A stretch of DNA of 64,000 nt from Cololabis saira (GCF_033807715.1 NC_084590.1:4718593-4782592), one strand, 5' to 3'. Counted from the first letter of the stretch, positions 42,892-53,055 are shown. A program made the numbers and translations. Notes: generated by a model from the sequence alone, not told the origin.

Positions 42892-44457
42892 TGTCAGGGC
42901 CTGTGTCAGGCTGGTGTGGTGAGGACCCAGATACAGGAGAGAGAGGGAGGCCAGAGGCAGGAGTTCTCAAAAAACAAAAAGGATTTATTCCAACAAAGGC
43001 AAAAACAAAAGCGCTGCTTGGCAGGATCAAGATTAACTGGAACAGGGATCAAAAACCAGGAGCACATGGAGGGAAGCACAGTACGGACCGACAGGGAACA
43101 AGGGAATGACAAGACCAGATATACTCAGGGGATAACGAGACATGACGAGACACAGGTGCAGACAATCAGGGCAGATGGGACACAGGCGGGGCAAAACAGA
43201 AACTGAAAAGCTGGGGGGAATGTCAAACCCTCAAGGGACAGATCCCAGATGTCCCCTACATGGACATATCACCCAGGGCCAACACACGGCCAACGTTCCG
43301 GGGGCCGACCTCGGGACTGGGCCGACCGGCAAGAAAGCTCCGGGGGTCGCCCACGAGGCCGGGCTGACCGGCGAGAAAGCTCCGGGGGTCGCCCACGAGG
43401 CCAGGCAGACCGGCGAGAAAGCTCCGGGGGTCGCCCACGAGGCCCGGCAGACCGGCGAGACAGCTCGGGGGGACGACCCCGAGGCCCAGGCCTGGGTCTT
43501 TGCGTGGGACCTGGACGACTTGGCATGGGGCTTGGCATGGGGCGTGACGGGGACTCCTGATGTGACGGGGACTCTTGACGTGACGGGAAATCTTGACGTG
43601 ACGGGGACTCTTGACGTGAAAGGGAGTCTTGGCTTGGCGTGGGGCTTGGCATGAGAACTTGACTTGGCATGGGAACTTGGCTTGGCATGGGAACCAGGAC
43701 ACGTGGAGCTGGCTGAGGGGGAGCCTGGGTTCGGGGCGCTGGCTGCGGGGGTACCCGGGTCCGGGCGCTGGCTGTGGGGGTACCCGGGTCCGGGCGCTGG
43801 CTGCGGGGGTACCCGGGTCCATAGCGCTGGCTGCGGGGGGTCCGGGACCATCACCGGAGCAGGGGCTGAGCGTCCGGGACCACCACCAACGATGCGCCTG
43901 AGACCACCGCCAGAACAGCGGCTAGCTGGGGCTGACATCGACGCTGTCGCTCCAGAGCCTGAATGCTCCAGAGCCTGAATGCTCCTGGGGCCACCCCGAG
44001 CCAGGCGTGTTCCCCTGAAGGAGGACTTCTCCTCGAGCCACCTCCTATTTTCCCAGAGGGAACTCCAGAGGGAAATCCATTCTCCCGCTGGGTCCATTTG
44101 TGGTCGGTCCGTTCTGTCAGGGCCTGTGTCACGCTGGTGTGGTGAGGACCCAGATGCAGGAGAGAGAGGAAGGCCGGAGGCAGGAGTTCTCAAAAAACAA
44201 AAATGATTTATTCCAACAAAGGCAAAAACAAAAGCGCTGCTTGGCAGGATCAAGATTAACTGGAACAGGAATCAAAAACCAGGAGCACATGGAGGGAAGC
44301 ACAGTACGGACCAACAGGGAACAAGGGAATGACAAGACCAGATATACTCAGGGGATAACGAGACATGACGAGACACAGGTGCAGACAATCAGGGCAGATG
44401 GGACACAGGCGGGGCAAAACAGAAACGGAAAACTGGGGGGAATGTAAAACCCTGACA
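42892..44457 (-). mobile_element. Non-autonomous LTR element with proline-rich ORF
   Basis: LTRs of about 340 bp at 42892-43233 and 44115-44457 (+ strand TGTCAGGGCC...CCCTGACA) and an exact TCTTA duplication (42887-42891, 44458-44462). AATAAA is read as its complement (TTTATT) near 42985. The ORF inside (43231-44253) shows no pol domain. Two related solo or partial LTRs are at 48099 and 17640. It is mobilised, if at all, by a full-length relative elsewhere. Confidence 0.9.
43231..44253 (-). CDS. Unknown proline-rich ORF of a non-autonomous LTR element
   Basis: 340 codons on the minus strand, but the first ~47 lie in the LTR. The plausible start is MDPAGEWISLWSSLWENRRW at about 44100, just inside the LTR and next to the primer-binding region, where gag starts in such elements. 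The N-terminal 40 residues (EWISLWSSLWENRRWLEEKS) look like a helix. The rest is low-complexity P/G/S/A-rich with short tandem units (PVTSR, SHAK, and RASWATPGAFSPV repeated four times). No zinc knuckle, protease or RT is seen. It may be a rearranged gag-like reading or just the open frame of GC-rich repeats; I cannot assign a function. Confidence 0.4.
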   Translation of the reverse strand: MILPSSAFVFAFVGINHFCFLRTPASGLPLSPASGSSPHQRDTGPDRTDRPQMDPAGEWISLWSSLWENRRWLEEKSSFRGTRLARGGPRSIQALEHSGSGATASMSAPASRCSGGGLRRIVGGGPGRSAPAPVMVPDPPQPALWTRVPPQPAPGPGYPHSQRPDPGTPAASAPNPGSPSASSTCPGSHAKPSSHAKSSSHAKPHAKPRLPFTSRVPVTSRFPVTSRVPVTSGVPVTPHAKPHAKSSRSHAKTQAWASGSSPRAVSPVCRASWATPGAFSPVCLASWATPGAFSPVSPASWATPGAFLPVGPVPRSAPGTLAVCWPWVICPCRGHLGSVP

Positions 44458-45340
44458 TCTTATACACTCCATACCTACTACCGACGTCTTCTGCCGTCAA
44501 CGATGTAATCACCAAGAACTAAGCTTCCAACACTATGCAACTTAGCAGCAGTGTTTGCAAATGTTCAATTGAACAATGGTTTCAAGCAACATTTGTATTG
44601 TATCTGTGTGGTTACAACTAGGGGTGTTGAATTAGCGCGTTAATCGTCATTAATTAATTACAAAAACAAAACAAAACAAAACAAATATATATATATATAA
44701 AAATTTAAAAATGCTTAAAATCAAAAAGGGAGGGGGGTTTTCCTTTCACTGCCGTCCTACCTGCCTCATGCTGGGGCTCCCGGTCGGGCAACTGGAGTCG
44801 GGTGGGGGCCTCCTGCTCGCTTCCCTGACGCCCCGGTCTGACCTCACCCCTCACTGCAATACATAAATTACCAATTCTAACTCTAATAATTATTCCTGGC
44901 ATTATCATGATATATTGTTTCATAGTGTATTATTATATTAAGTTATGAAATCTCATGGGATGTTAAACTATAGTATTATTATATTGTTATATATTATAGT
45001 GTGGTGATATCATTTTGTTATATGTTATAATATTATAAAAATTATGTTATATTAGGATATTACTATATGATTATGCTATTATAGTATTACATATATTTAT
45101 ATTATATCGTGCTACATCACTCTATATGATAATTATTTATTTGTTTATTTATTCATCTTCGAATTAATATTCTTAATTTATTTATCCTCTTTCATCATAT
45201 TATTTACACACACACACACACACACACACATCATTCTAACTGATGTCGTCTTTTGTCACTGTTTGTACTGTATGTTAATAAAACATTTTTTATTAATTAC
45301 AGGCATATTTAGCGCGTTTATTTTTTTTAATCACTTAATC
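44458..45340. other. AT-rich repeat with GCGCGTTAAT edges
   Basis: GAATTAGCGCGTTAATCG at about 44630 and a matching AGCGCGTTTATTTTTTTTAA at 45310 may be ends of a dispersed element. Between them is mostly TATATT-rich DNA, a CA microsatellite (45208-45230) and a GC-richer block (44730-44850) with no domain. Confidence 0.4.
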
Positions 45341-46392
45341 TATTTTTTAATCTCTAACTTTACTTTTTCTGTTTGCAAGTTGCTTTTATTATGAAATCTG
45401 TGTTTGTGCGGTGGGCTTCTTGTGCTTGAGTTGTGGGTGGAAATCAATGGTCATTCCCACCTTGAAGTGGACATTGATTGGTTGTCCCTGTGTCATGCTG
45501 AGTGCCAGGCTGTGTCTAATTATTTGTTTATTATGTTATTGTGTTAAACATTTTATTTGCATGCATGTTTTTGTTGCTTTGTTTAGTTATTGTTCTTTGA
45601 AATGTAACTTTTTCTGTGTTTTTGAGTTGGCATGCAATTACCTGTTTTTTGAGTTGATTAGACACAGCTGAACACCATTAAGGCAGGAACCGGAGTCTGA
45701 CTGACAGCTGCAGTGGCCAATGAACCACTGCAGGCTGGCCCCCCCAGACCACTGGTGGACCAGGGGAGGGTTCCATTCCCCATAGATATTCAAGGGAGAT
45801 CCATTCGAGCTGGAGAGTGGAGGAACTAGAGTGGAGGAACGAGAGTGGATGGACTGTGGTGGATGGACGGAGAAGGAACGGTGGTGGCTGGACGGAGAAT
45901 GGGCAGAGCTGAGGAGGATGGACTGATGTACAGAGGCCCATGGGGGCCCAGGTGGTTGGGGAGCCCCCGGCGGACTCGGACCGGGGATCCCTGTTGGCGT
46001 GGGCCTGACTGCCGATGCTTCCAGAGGGGGCGCTAGAGGACAGTGAGCCCGGAACAGAATGACTGAGACTGTTCACCTTTTAACCTTTTTTACCTTTTAT
46101 GGATTGGCCATTTTAAGAACAGTTCTCCCATTTTAAGTGACACCCTTGATTTTATAACAGTCTTTGCGCAATAAATGTTTGTTGCTGCACCCCTGTTTTG
46201 TTTGTGGGTTACTAAGCGCTGCTCACCCTCGAAGAACGAACTTAAAACTATTTCATTGGAGACTTGGTTCTTGTAGTACCAAACCGCACAGAACCACCCC
46301 TTTGACACCTGTGTTTGGGCTTGTTTAGCAGACGCTGGTCTCCCATTGTAGCTAGACAGGCATGGGAGGAAGCGGAGTAGCGGAGAAGAGAG
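45341..46392. other. Unassigned sequence with a polyadenylation-like site
   Basis: Contains GAGTGGAGGAAC and GGATGGAC-type short repeats (45820-45930) and GCGCAATAAATGTTTGTTGC near 46170. It could be the remnant of an LTR or an old transcript end. No domain is visible. Confidence 0.35.
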
Positions 46393-46593
46393 GTGAAAAT
46401 GGAGGAGGATGTGAAAGTTGTCAGCCCAGTGAATGGGGAATTTAAAATACAAAACACAATTTACAAAAACGCCTCGACGGCACCACTGATAAAGGTACAG
46501 TGGAAAAGAACTCCAAAGTTTCCACCGAACCAGCTCAAGTTTAGCCTACCACATAAATGCGAAGCACCGTGTCGTGAGTGCAGCCACAGCTAA
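46393..46593 (+). CDS. Small orphan open frame, unknown
   Basis: 66 codons, MKMEEDVKVVSPVNGEFKIQ at the start and two CxxC-like cysteine pairs (HKCEAPCREC) at the end. Composition is not low-complexity. There is no neighbouring exon of the same style and no clear Kozak-specific context. It lies 300 bp before an L1 fragment, so it may be the remnant of an unrecognised mobile element. I do not recognise the protein. Confidence 0.2.
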   Translation: MKMEEDVKVVSPVNGEFKIQNTIYKNASTAPLIKVQWKRTPKFPPNQLKFSLPHKCEAPCRECSHS

Positions 46594-46879
46594 CGGGGGG
46601 GGTGTTGAGGGGTGGCATCCGCTGCAAACCTGAAATGAGAGAAACACAGGGAAACACTCAATGAGCACACCGGCCTTTGGAATCTGCAAGAGAGAAAACA
46701 AATGAACATCTCTCATCTCATCTCCGTGTGGATGACCATGTAGCATTCGTAGCTCACAGAGAGCTCTGTGGGTGAGGGAAGCAAGTTTGAGAATGAATGA
46801 AGAATGAATGAAGACTCATCGACACATGGAACCCCAAAACAACACAGCCACTCCTCGGTCAACACTTTAGCACGGTCTG
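46594..46879. other. Unassigned sequence
   Basis: No recognised feature between the orphan frame and the L1 fragment. Confidence 0.4.
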
Positions 46880-47473
46880 CGCTTCCTGATTGAAGAAGCA
46901 GAAAAGCTTCAGTGGGAGAACTCCATGAAGCTCTCCAGCATTTGCGCAATAATAAAGCTCCGGGCCCAGACGGCTTTCCAGCAGAATTTTACAAAGAATT
47001 CTGGACGATATTAGCTACCTACATTTCATTAAATGATCTTCAGTGTTGTGCATGAGCGAGTTCAAATGAACGCGTTCATTGAACACGTTCATTTCTGTGA
47101 GAACATTGAACTGAACGCAACATATTTGCAAATAACGAACTTGAACCTGAACTGGTTCATTCTGCAGATCACGAACTGGAATTTGAACTGTTCAGATTAT
47201 GTGAGTTTCAGCTTCACTGTTTAGGTCCAATTATTACGGAATAATCCTTATTTCACAAGCGGGCGGCACGCACATTTAAAATACTCGACGAGACGGCGAC
47301 TTCACACTACATTATCCACAATGCAGCGCACACACTAGCATAACAACGGGCACCAGCTCCATGGCAACGGAGGCCCGAGCCCGGTGCATCTTTACATGAC
47401 CAGTGAAGAGAGAGACGTTGCAGACGTTGCTGACGCAGCGTCAGCGAGCCGTCAGATGATGATCCTTATCATT

Positions 47474-47683
47474 ATTTGCGGGAATTTTACACATCGTCTC
47501 CCAAAGAGTCCGACGGTAAAAATCCAACCTTTCTGTGCAAATCATGTCAACCTGCTCTGAGAAAACAAGTCTGAACGTCTGCCTCGTCAACTTCACATTT
47601 GAAACGTCATGTGGAGTTAAAGCATCCGTCCAGTGTGAGAAAATATCTGCGAGTCCTTGACAATGAAAAAAAGTGATCAGGAA
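47474..47683 (+). pseudogene. BED-type zinc finger of the hAT transposase
   Basis: The + frame encodes FLCKSCQPALRKQV, a stop codon, and then SSTSHLKRHVELKHP in the same frame. This gives the Cys-x2-Cys and the His pair of a BED finger, which binds the element ends in hAT transposases. The stop and the absence of the catalytic domain make it a remnant. Confidence 0.75.
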
Positions 47684-47843
47684 AGAGCAAGAAGACAGCC
47701 CCAAACGACCCCAGTCACTGCTGCACCTTCAGGGGGTTGATTTACCTGCAACAGGTAGACAAACTGATAATGGACTACATTGTTGGAGATTTACAGCCTC
47801 TGAGTTAAGTTGAAAAGCCACTAGGACAAAACATGATTGTATT

Positions 47844-48050
47844 CAGCAGGGGTCTCCAACCCTGTCCTGCATGTTTTAGATGTTTCCTTGCATCATCACA
47901 CCTGATTCTAATTAATGGTCGTCATCAGCTTGTCATCCAGGTCTGCACAAGTCTGTTAATGACAGTCATTTATATCAGGGTGCTGAAGCAGGGAAACATC
48001 TAAAACATGCAGAACAGGGTCCTGAGGACCAGGGTTGGAGACCACTGCTG
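47844..48050. mobile_element. hAT-type MITE, family of 39121 and 51920
   Basis: CAGGGGTCTCCAACCCTG at the left and CAGGGTTGGAGACCACTG at the right are inverted. The middle, CACACCTGATTCTAATTAAT and GCTTGTCATCCAGGTCTGCA, matches the sister copies. The target duplication is not clean here. Confidence 0.75.
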
Positions 48051-48098
48051 TATACAGTGAACAATTTTAGGATAGGGGAGCGTTTCATTCGTACTTAT

Positions 48099-48436
48099 TG
48101 TCACGTCTGGTGTATGGTGTGGACCAAAACGCAGGAGAGCAGGAGGCAGGAGTTGCAAAAACCAAGGATTTATTCCAGAAAACCAAAAAACAAAGCGCTG
48201 CTTGGCAGGATCAAAAGAAACTAAACAGGGGTCAAAAACTTTAGCAGGAAAAACGTGGCAGGAAACATGGAGGACAAAACAGTATGGACTGACAGGGATC
48301 AAGGGAATGACAAGACCAGATATACTCAGGGGATAACGAGACATGACGAGACACAGGTGCAGACAATCAGGGCAGATGGTACAAAGGCGAGGCAAAACAG
48401 AAACTGAAAGGCTGGGGGGAATGTCAAACCCTGACA
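48099..48436 (-). mobile_element. Solo LTR of the 42.9 kb family
   Basis: TGTCACGTCTGGTGTATGGT ... AACCCTGACA over 338 bp. Blocks AAAGCGCTGCTTGGCAGGAT, GGGATAACGAGACATGACGA and GTGCAGACAATCAGGGCAGA are shared with both LTRs at 42.9-44.5 kb. The flanks CTTAT and CTTCG agree only partly, so the duplication has decayed. Confidence 0.85.
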
Positions 48437-49400
48437 CTTCGCACCTAAAAATATTGAAATGAACTGAATTTGAACTAGTTCAAAATGAAAATGGTGAACT
48501 ATGAACATGAACTGTTCATTTTTAAACTATGTGAACTGAACTTTGAAGTAGTTCATGAGAAGTATGAACTTGCACAACACTGATGATCTTAAACATCAAG
48601 AAGAACACCACTTTACCGTCAAACATGAACTCAGATGATATCAGCTTCCAATTAAAACCAGACAAGGATCCAACGCTTCCAGCGAGCTACCGCCCAATAT
48701 CCCTTATAAATGTAGATCTCAAAATAATCTGCAAAGCTCTTGCTAAGAATAAGTCTTTCTATTATACACCTGAACCAAACTGGTTTCATAAAGGTTAGAC
48801 AATCTTCCACTAATACACGTAGGCTTATTAATATTATAAACTATTCTAATGTTAACAATTTGGAAACTACAATTATATCTCTAGATGCAGAAAAGGCATT
48901 TGATTTAAACTGGGAATTTTAATGGGCAACTTTGCAAAAAATTTGGATTTGGCTCATCATTTATTAATTGGATAAAGACATTAGTACCTCTCCCAAAGCA
49001 TGTGTAAGGACAAATGATCAAACTTCTTCAAGCTTTAACTTGCAGAGAGGTACGGCTGTCCTCTTTCTCCTTCACTGTTTGCAATATTTATTGAGCCTTT
49101 AGCAGCTGCTATTAGGCAAAATAAGAATATTAAAAGCATAATATGCAAAATTTTAGAAGTATTTATGCTGATGATGTATTACTCTTCTTCCAGAACTCAC
49201 AAACTTCACTCACACAGATAATTACATTTATGGGTGGATTTTCATCCGTATTTGACTACTCTATCAATTGGTCCAAATCCACAGTTATGTGTATTAACTG
49301 CAATTTCCTGAAAATGTCCACTACTAAATTACAGTCAGAAAACATCTGATATTTAAGAGTAAATATCTACATAGGTTGTCAAAGCTAACAAAACTAAATT

Positions 49401-49640
49401 ATGTTCAGCTCTTAAAGATAATAGAAGATGATCTCAGCCATTCGAATTCTCTTTCCATTTCACTCATGGGGAGAATTTCCAACATTAAAAGGATGGGTTT
49501 TTAAAATATACACGAAAGTATGAAAAGGTATATATAAAAAAAGCACACTTTAAATATCCACTGGGCTTACATCAAATACATCAAAACACAACAATAAAAA
49601 ACAGTTTTCTGAACTTATCAATATGACTCTGTCCTTCACA
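49401..49640. other. Probable decayed L1 continuation
   Basis: Low-complexity AT-rich sequence after the last recognisable L1 block; no clear motif. Confidence 0.35.
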
Positions 49641-49990
49641 GGATAAGTACAATGGATCACTGCAAAAACTCTAAATCTTAACAAGAATATTTGTCTTATT
49701 TCTAGTTAAAATAATTCATTTTAGTAAAAAATCTCATTACACTTAAAACAAAACTCATCACTGTCAAAAGACAACAATTTTCACCTGTTTCAAGTAGATT
49801 TTCACTTGAAATAAGTAGAAAAATCTACCGGTCGAACAAGATTTTTTTGCTTGTAATGAGAAGATAAATCTTCAGGCAAATCTGGCAGATTGTTCTACTT
49901 ATTTCAAGTGAAAATTTACCTGAAACAGGTGAAAATTGTCAAATAAGTTGTTTTTCTGATGTTATTTTTCTGGTGATGACTCTAAATGTG
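49641..49990. mobile_element. Fold-back MITE (CACTGCAAAAACTC end)
   Basis: TTTTCACCTGTTTCAAGTAG (about 49789) and its complement near 49920 form a hairpin. The left edge GATCACTGCAAAAACTCTAA is similar to hAT-type MITE ends. The right terminus is not found. Confidence 0.55.
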
Positions 49991-50040
49991 GAAATAGCAG
50001 TAAAACCACATTCATTGATGAAATGACATAAGGGATGGAA

Positions 50041-50256
50041 AGGGGGGATGGCAGTTTTACAGGGGATGATTTTGACAGTTTTTATTTCAGGAGGGGGTGA
50101 TTTTGACAGTTTTTATTTCAGGGGTGGATGATTTTGACAGTTTTTATTTCAGGAGGGGGTGATTTTGACAGTTTTTATTTCAGGAGGGGGTGATTTTGAC
50201 CGTTTTTATTTCAGGGGGGGATGATTTTGACCGTTTTTATTTCAGGGGGGGATGCC
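50041..50256. repeat. Minisatellite, about 31-33 bp units
   Basis: Six to seven units of TGATTTTGACAGTTTTTATT followed by TCAGGAGGGGG or TCAGGGGGGGA. Two units have an A/C difference (GACCGTTTTT). Located 150 bp before the CCAAT array. Confidence 0.9.
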
Positions 50257-50404
50257 ATCCATCCCCCCTCACCCCCCCTCAACTCCAGAACTGCTTTTAA
50301 GGAGCAGTAGCCAGTCTTTCTGACTTGTGTGCAGGGTGCAAACACACGTTGTTTTATTTTGCAAGTAGCTTTGGTGACGTAGCCCAGAGGTCCTCCTTTG
50401 CGAC

Positions 50405-50651
50405 GACGTGATTGGCTCGATTATACCGTTCCTCTTCTCTGATTGGCTCGACGATACCGTTCCTCTTCTCTGATTGGCTCGCCGATACCAGTTCCTCTCC
50501 TCTGATTGGCTCCCGGCCCCAGCGCAGTTCCGCCAGCCGTGTGTTTGTGTTGTGGCTGTTTGGTTCAGTGTCAGTAGAGAGAGCTCTCCGGACCAGAGCA
50601 CGAGTCTGGGACTAAACACACTGGCACTGTTAAGTGCGTCCGTTCATAAAG
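50405..50651 (+). promoter_or_regulatory. Candidate promoter with four inverted CCAAT boxes
   Basis: ATTGG (CCAAT on the minus strand) occurs at 50411, 50442, 50473 and 50505, spaced 31, 31 and 32 bp, each in the context TGATTGGCTC. NF-Y binds CCAAT in either orientation, and 31-33 bp spacing of such boxes is known in cell-cycle promoters. The DNA after it is GC-rich (CCGGCCCCAGCGCAGTTCCG) and a GTAGTT donor-like site follows AAAG at 50651, so 50530-50651 could be an untranslated first exon. The next gene on this strand is bcas3, with its first coding exon 5 kb downstream. Assignment to it is an inference. Confidence 0.45.
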
Positions 50652-50769
50652 GTAGTTGCTTACAAATTCTTCTTGAAAAGGTCACAAATATGTCGTTTTT
50701 TATCCTAGCAGGGGGGACAGTTATCAGCCAGCTAGCCAGTTAGCGCTGCTAGCGGCCAGTGTAAAGGGC

Positions 50770-50902
50770 TTGATTTATGGTTCAGCGTTACACCGACGCA
50801 GAGCCTACGGCGTAGGGTACTCGGCGACGCGCACCGTACCCTGTGCGTCGCCGCGTACCTTACGCCGTCGATTTAACGCGGGAGCAGAAATCAGGCTTAA
50901 CT
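50770..50902. mobile_element. MITE, AACCATAAATCAGGC family
   Basis: Left half CTTGATTTATGGTTCAGCGT, CpG-rich GACGCAGAGCCTACGGCGTA core, right half AACGCGGGAGCAGAAATCAG. It pairs into a hairpin like the copy at 17857 and lies within 150 bp downstream of the candidate promoter. Confidence 0.7.
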
Positions 50903-51104
50903 TCAGGTTAGCCAGTAGCTGGTGTTTTGTTGACTTGACAGTTGATCCAGTTGTTATCTGAGGGGGTTTCTGGTGGGGGAGGATAGGAACCAGGGGCAGG
51001 GATCCAAACTGTTGCTGTAGTTGGGTAGACAGCATCAGTAGAGGAATGGAGACACAGCTTGTCCCTCCTGTTGATAGGTATTGCCACCTTTCAGAAATAG
51101 AAAT

Positions 51105-51540
51105 AAGGGACACCCCGATTTCAGCAGCGCAGGAGCCAAAAAAAGGGATATCGCCAAAACTTCTAAACTGCATAGAAATGTCTTTATTTTATATGAAAAA
51201 ACTAGTTTAAAGTGCTTTAATAGCATTGAACTTGCATGACTGTACAGACAGACAACCATACTAGCAACTGAAATAGACTCCTATGCTATGAATGTCCACC
51301 AAGATGCCAAGATGTAGAATATACAGGGGAAGAATATGGTGTAAAAGTTAATTTATTTCAATAATTCAACTTAAAAGGTGAAACTAATACATGTATATTA
51401 CATAGTCTCATTACAGGCAAAGCAAGTTATGTTAAGCCTTTATTTGTTATAATTTTGATGATTGAATTGTTTATTGAGTTCATAATATATTCTAATTTTT
51501 TTTAATTTTTTTTATTTGGGGTTTTCATAACCTGTGAGCC
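51105..51540. repeat. Left copy of a 1-kb tandem duplication
   Basis: From TAAGGGACACCCCGATTTCA to TTTGGGGTTTTCATAACCTG this matches 52127-52427 plus 52786-52925 at high identity by eye. It stops at GAGCCATA where a mariner MITE follows. Non-coding. Confidence 0.8.
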
Positions 51541-51543
51541 ATA

Positions 51544-51914
51544 CAGGACTGTCTCAGAAAATTAGAATATTGTGATTTTCTGTAATGCAATTACAAAAAC
51601 TAAAATGTCCTATACAGGATTCATTACAAATCAACTGAAATATTGCAAGCCTTTTATTATTTTAATATTGCTGATCATGGTTTACAGCTTAAGAAAACTC
51701 AAATATCCTATCTCAAAAAATTTGAATATTCTGGGAATTTTAATCTTAAACTGTAAACCATAATCAGCAATATTAAAATAATTAATGGCTTGCAATATTT
51801 CTGTTGATTTGTAATGAATCCAGAATGTATGACATTTTTCTTTTTTTTTTTTTAATTGCATTACAGAAAATAAAGAACTTTATCAAAATATTCTAATTTT
51901 CTGAGACAGTCCTG
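51544..51914. mobile_element. Tc1/mariner-type MITE, copy 1
   Basis: CAGGACTGTCTCAGAAAATT at the left and the complement at the right (AATTTTCTGAGACAGTCCTG), flanked by TA on both sides, with internal inverted halves meeting near 51720. Other copies are at 53056 and 60592. Non-coding. Confidence 0.85.
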
Positions 51915-51919
51915 TAAGG

Positions 51920-52123
51920 CAGTGTTTCCCAACCCTGGTCCTCGAGGCACCCCTATCCTGCATGTTTTAGACGTTTCCCTGCACCAACACACCTGATTCT
52001 AATTAATGGTCCTAATTAGCTTGTCACCAAGGTCTGCACAGCTCTGTTGATGACACACGTACTTTTATCACGGTGTGCTGAAGCAGGGAAACCTGCCTCG
52101 AGGACCAGGGTTGGGAAACACTG
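51920..52123. mobile_element. hAT-type MITE with 8-bp duplication
   Basis: CAGTGTTTCCCAACCCTGGT and its complement bound 204 bp. CTGTAAGG is duplicated exactly (51912-51919, 52124-52131). It landed on the right edge of the mariner MITE, so it is the younger of the two. Confidence 0.9.
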
Positions 52124-52126
52124 CTG

Positions 52127-53050
52127 TAAGGGACACCCCGTTTTCAGCAGCGCAGGCGCCAAAAAAATGAAATCCCCAAAACTTCTAAACTGCATAGAAA
52201 TGTGTTTATTTTATATGAAAAAACTAAATGCTTTGATTAAAGTTTACAGTGTTTTAATAGCATTGAACTTGCATGACTGCACAGACAGACAACCATACTA
52301 GCAACTGAAATAGACTCCTATTCTATGTACGTCCACACCTGCCAAGATGTAGAATATACAGGTGAAGAATATGGTGTAAAAGTTCATTTATTTCAATAAT
52401 TCAACTTAAAAGGTGAAACTAATACATTATGTGAACTTAACGAAGTGGAAAGTGAATCACATTTTCTGTTATATTGCCCTCTGTATGATGAACTGAGAAT
52501 TCCATTATTTACTGAAATGTCTGTTAAAAACCCAGAAATGTTCTGGTGCTCTGACGATGATAGAATGGACGGGTTGTTTAACTTCAATGTTTTTAAGTTG
52601 GCTCATTTTGTTTCTGAAGCCTGGATAAAGCGTCAGGATTGTTTATATGTTTAATTGGTACAGGGTCTGTTGCCTGGCTTTCATTTGCTTTATGTTCCTT
52701 TTTCTTTTTTTGGTGTCTTTTAAGCCCACTCGGGCTGGGCACTTCATGTGCATGACACGTAAATAAAAACTTCCATCAATCAATCAATACATGTATATTA
52801 CATAGTCTCATTACAAGCAAAGCAAGATATGTTAAGCCTTTATTTGTTATAATTTTGATGATTGAATTGTTTATTGAGTTCATAATATATTCACATTTTT
52901 TTAGATTTCTTTATTTGGGGTTTTCATAAACTGTGAGCCATAATCACCCAAATTATAACAAATAAAGGCTTGAAATATCTCACTTTGCATGTAGTGGGAA
53001 ATAATACATTTGTTTCACCTTACGTTGAATTTACTACGAATGAAGTTTAG
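52127..53050. repeat. Right copy of the 1-kb tandem duplication
   Basis: Same order as 51105-51540, but split by a LINE insertion (52428-52785) and continuing past the point where the left copy ends (ATAATCACCCAAATTATAAC and beyond). Confidence 0.8.
52428..52785 (+). mobile_element. LINE 3' end, zinc-knuckle C-terminus
   Basis: Encodes CELNEVESESHFLLYCPLYD, the Cys/His C-terminal motif of some LINE RT proteins, ending EAWIKRQDCLYV. After it come AAATAAAAACTTCC and ATCA repeats. AATACAT flanks it (52421-52427, 52786-52792), and the left duplicate at 51 kb is the empty site. It is 5'-truncated, and its frame from the break to the stop is intact. Confidence 0.85.
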
Positions 53051-53055
53051 CAATA

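Larger units (their letters stand above)
47041..48582 (+). mobile_element. hAT element inserted in L1
   Basis: Inverted ends CAGTGTTGTGCATGAGCGAG and CTTGCACAACACTG. ATGATCTT flanks it exactly (47033-47040, 48583-48590). It contains a BED-finger remnant, a hAT MITE (47844-48050) and a solo LTR (48099-48436), so most of the transposase has been deleted. Subterminal GTTCAxTGAAC-like motifs occur on both sides. Confidence 0.9.
46880..49400 (+). mobile_element. L1-clade LINE fragment, split by a hAT element
   Basis: The 5' part (46900-47040) encodes ALQHLRNNKAPGPDGFPAEF, the L1 RT start. After the hAT insertion (47041-48582) come DPTLPASYRPISLINVDLKI, QTGFIKVRQSSTNTRRLINI, ISLDAEKAFD and YADDVLLFFQNSQTSL, with the catalytic YADD. 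Frames change between these blocks. The element is decayed and lacks its endonuclease. Confidence 0.85.

Noticed and set aside
50412..50743. Short frames over the CCAAT region as coding exons
   Set aside because: They contain the tandem promoter-like units, have no domain, and the downstream GC-rich segment looks untranslated.
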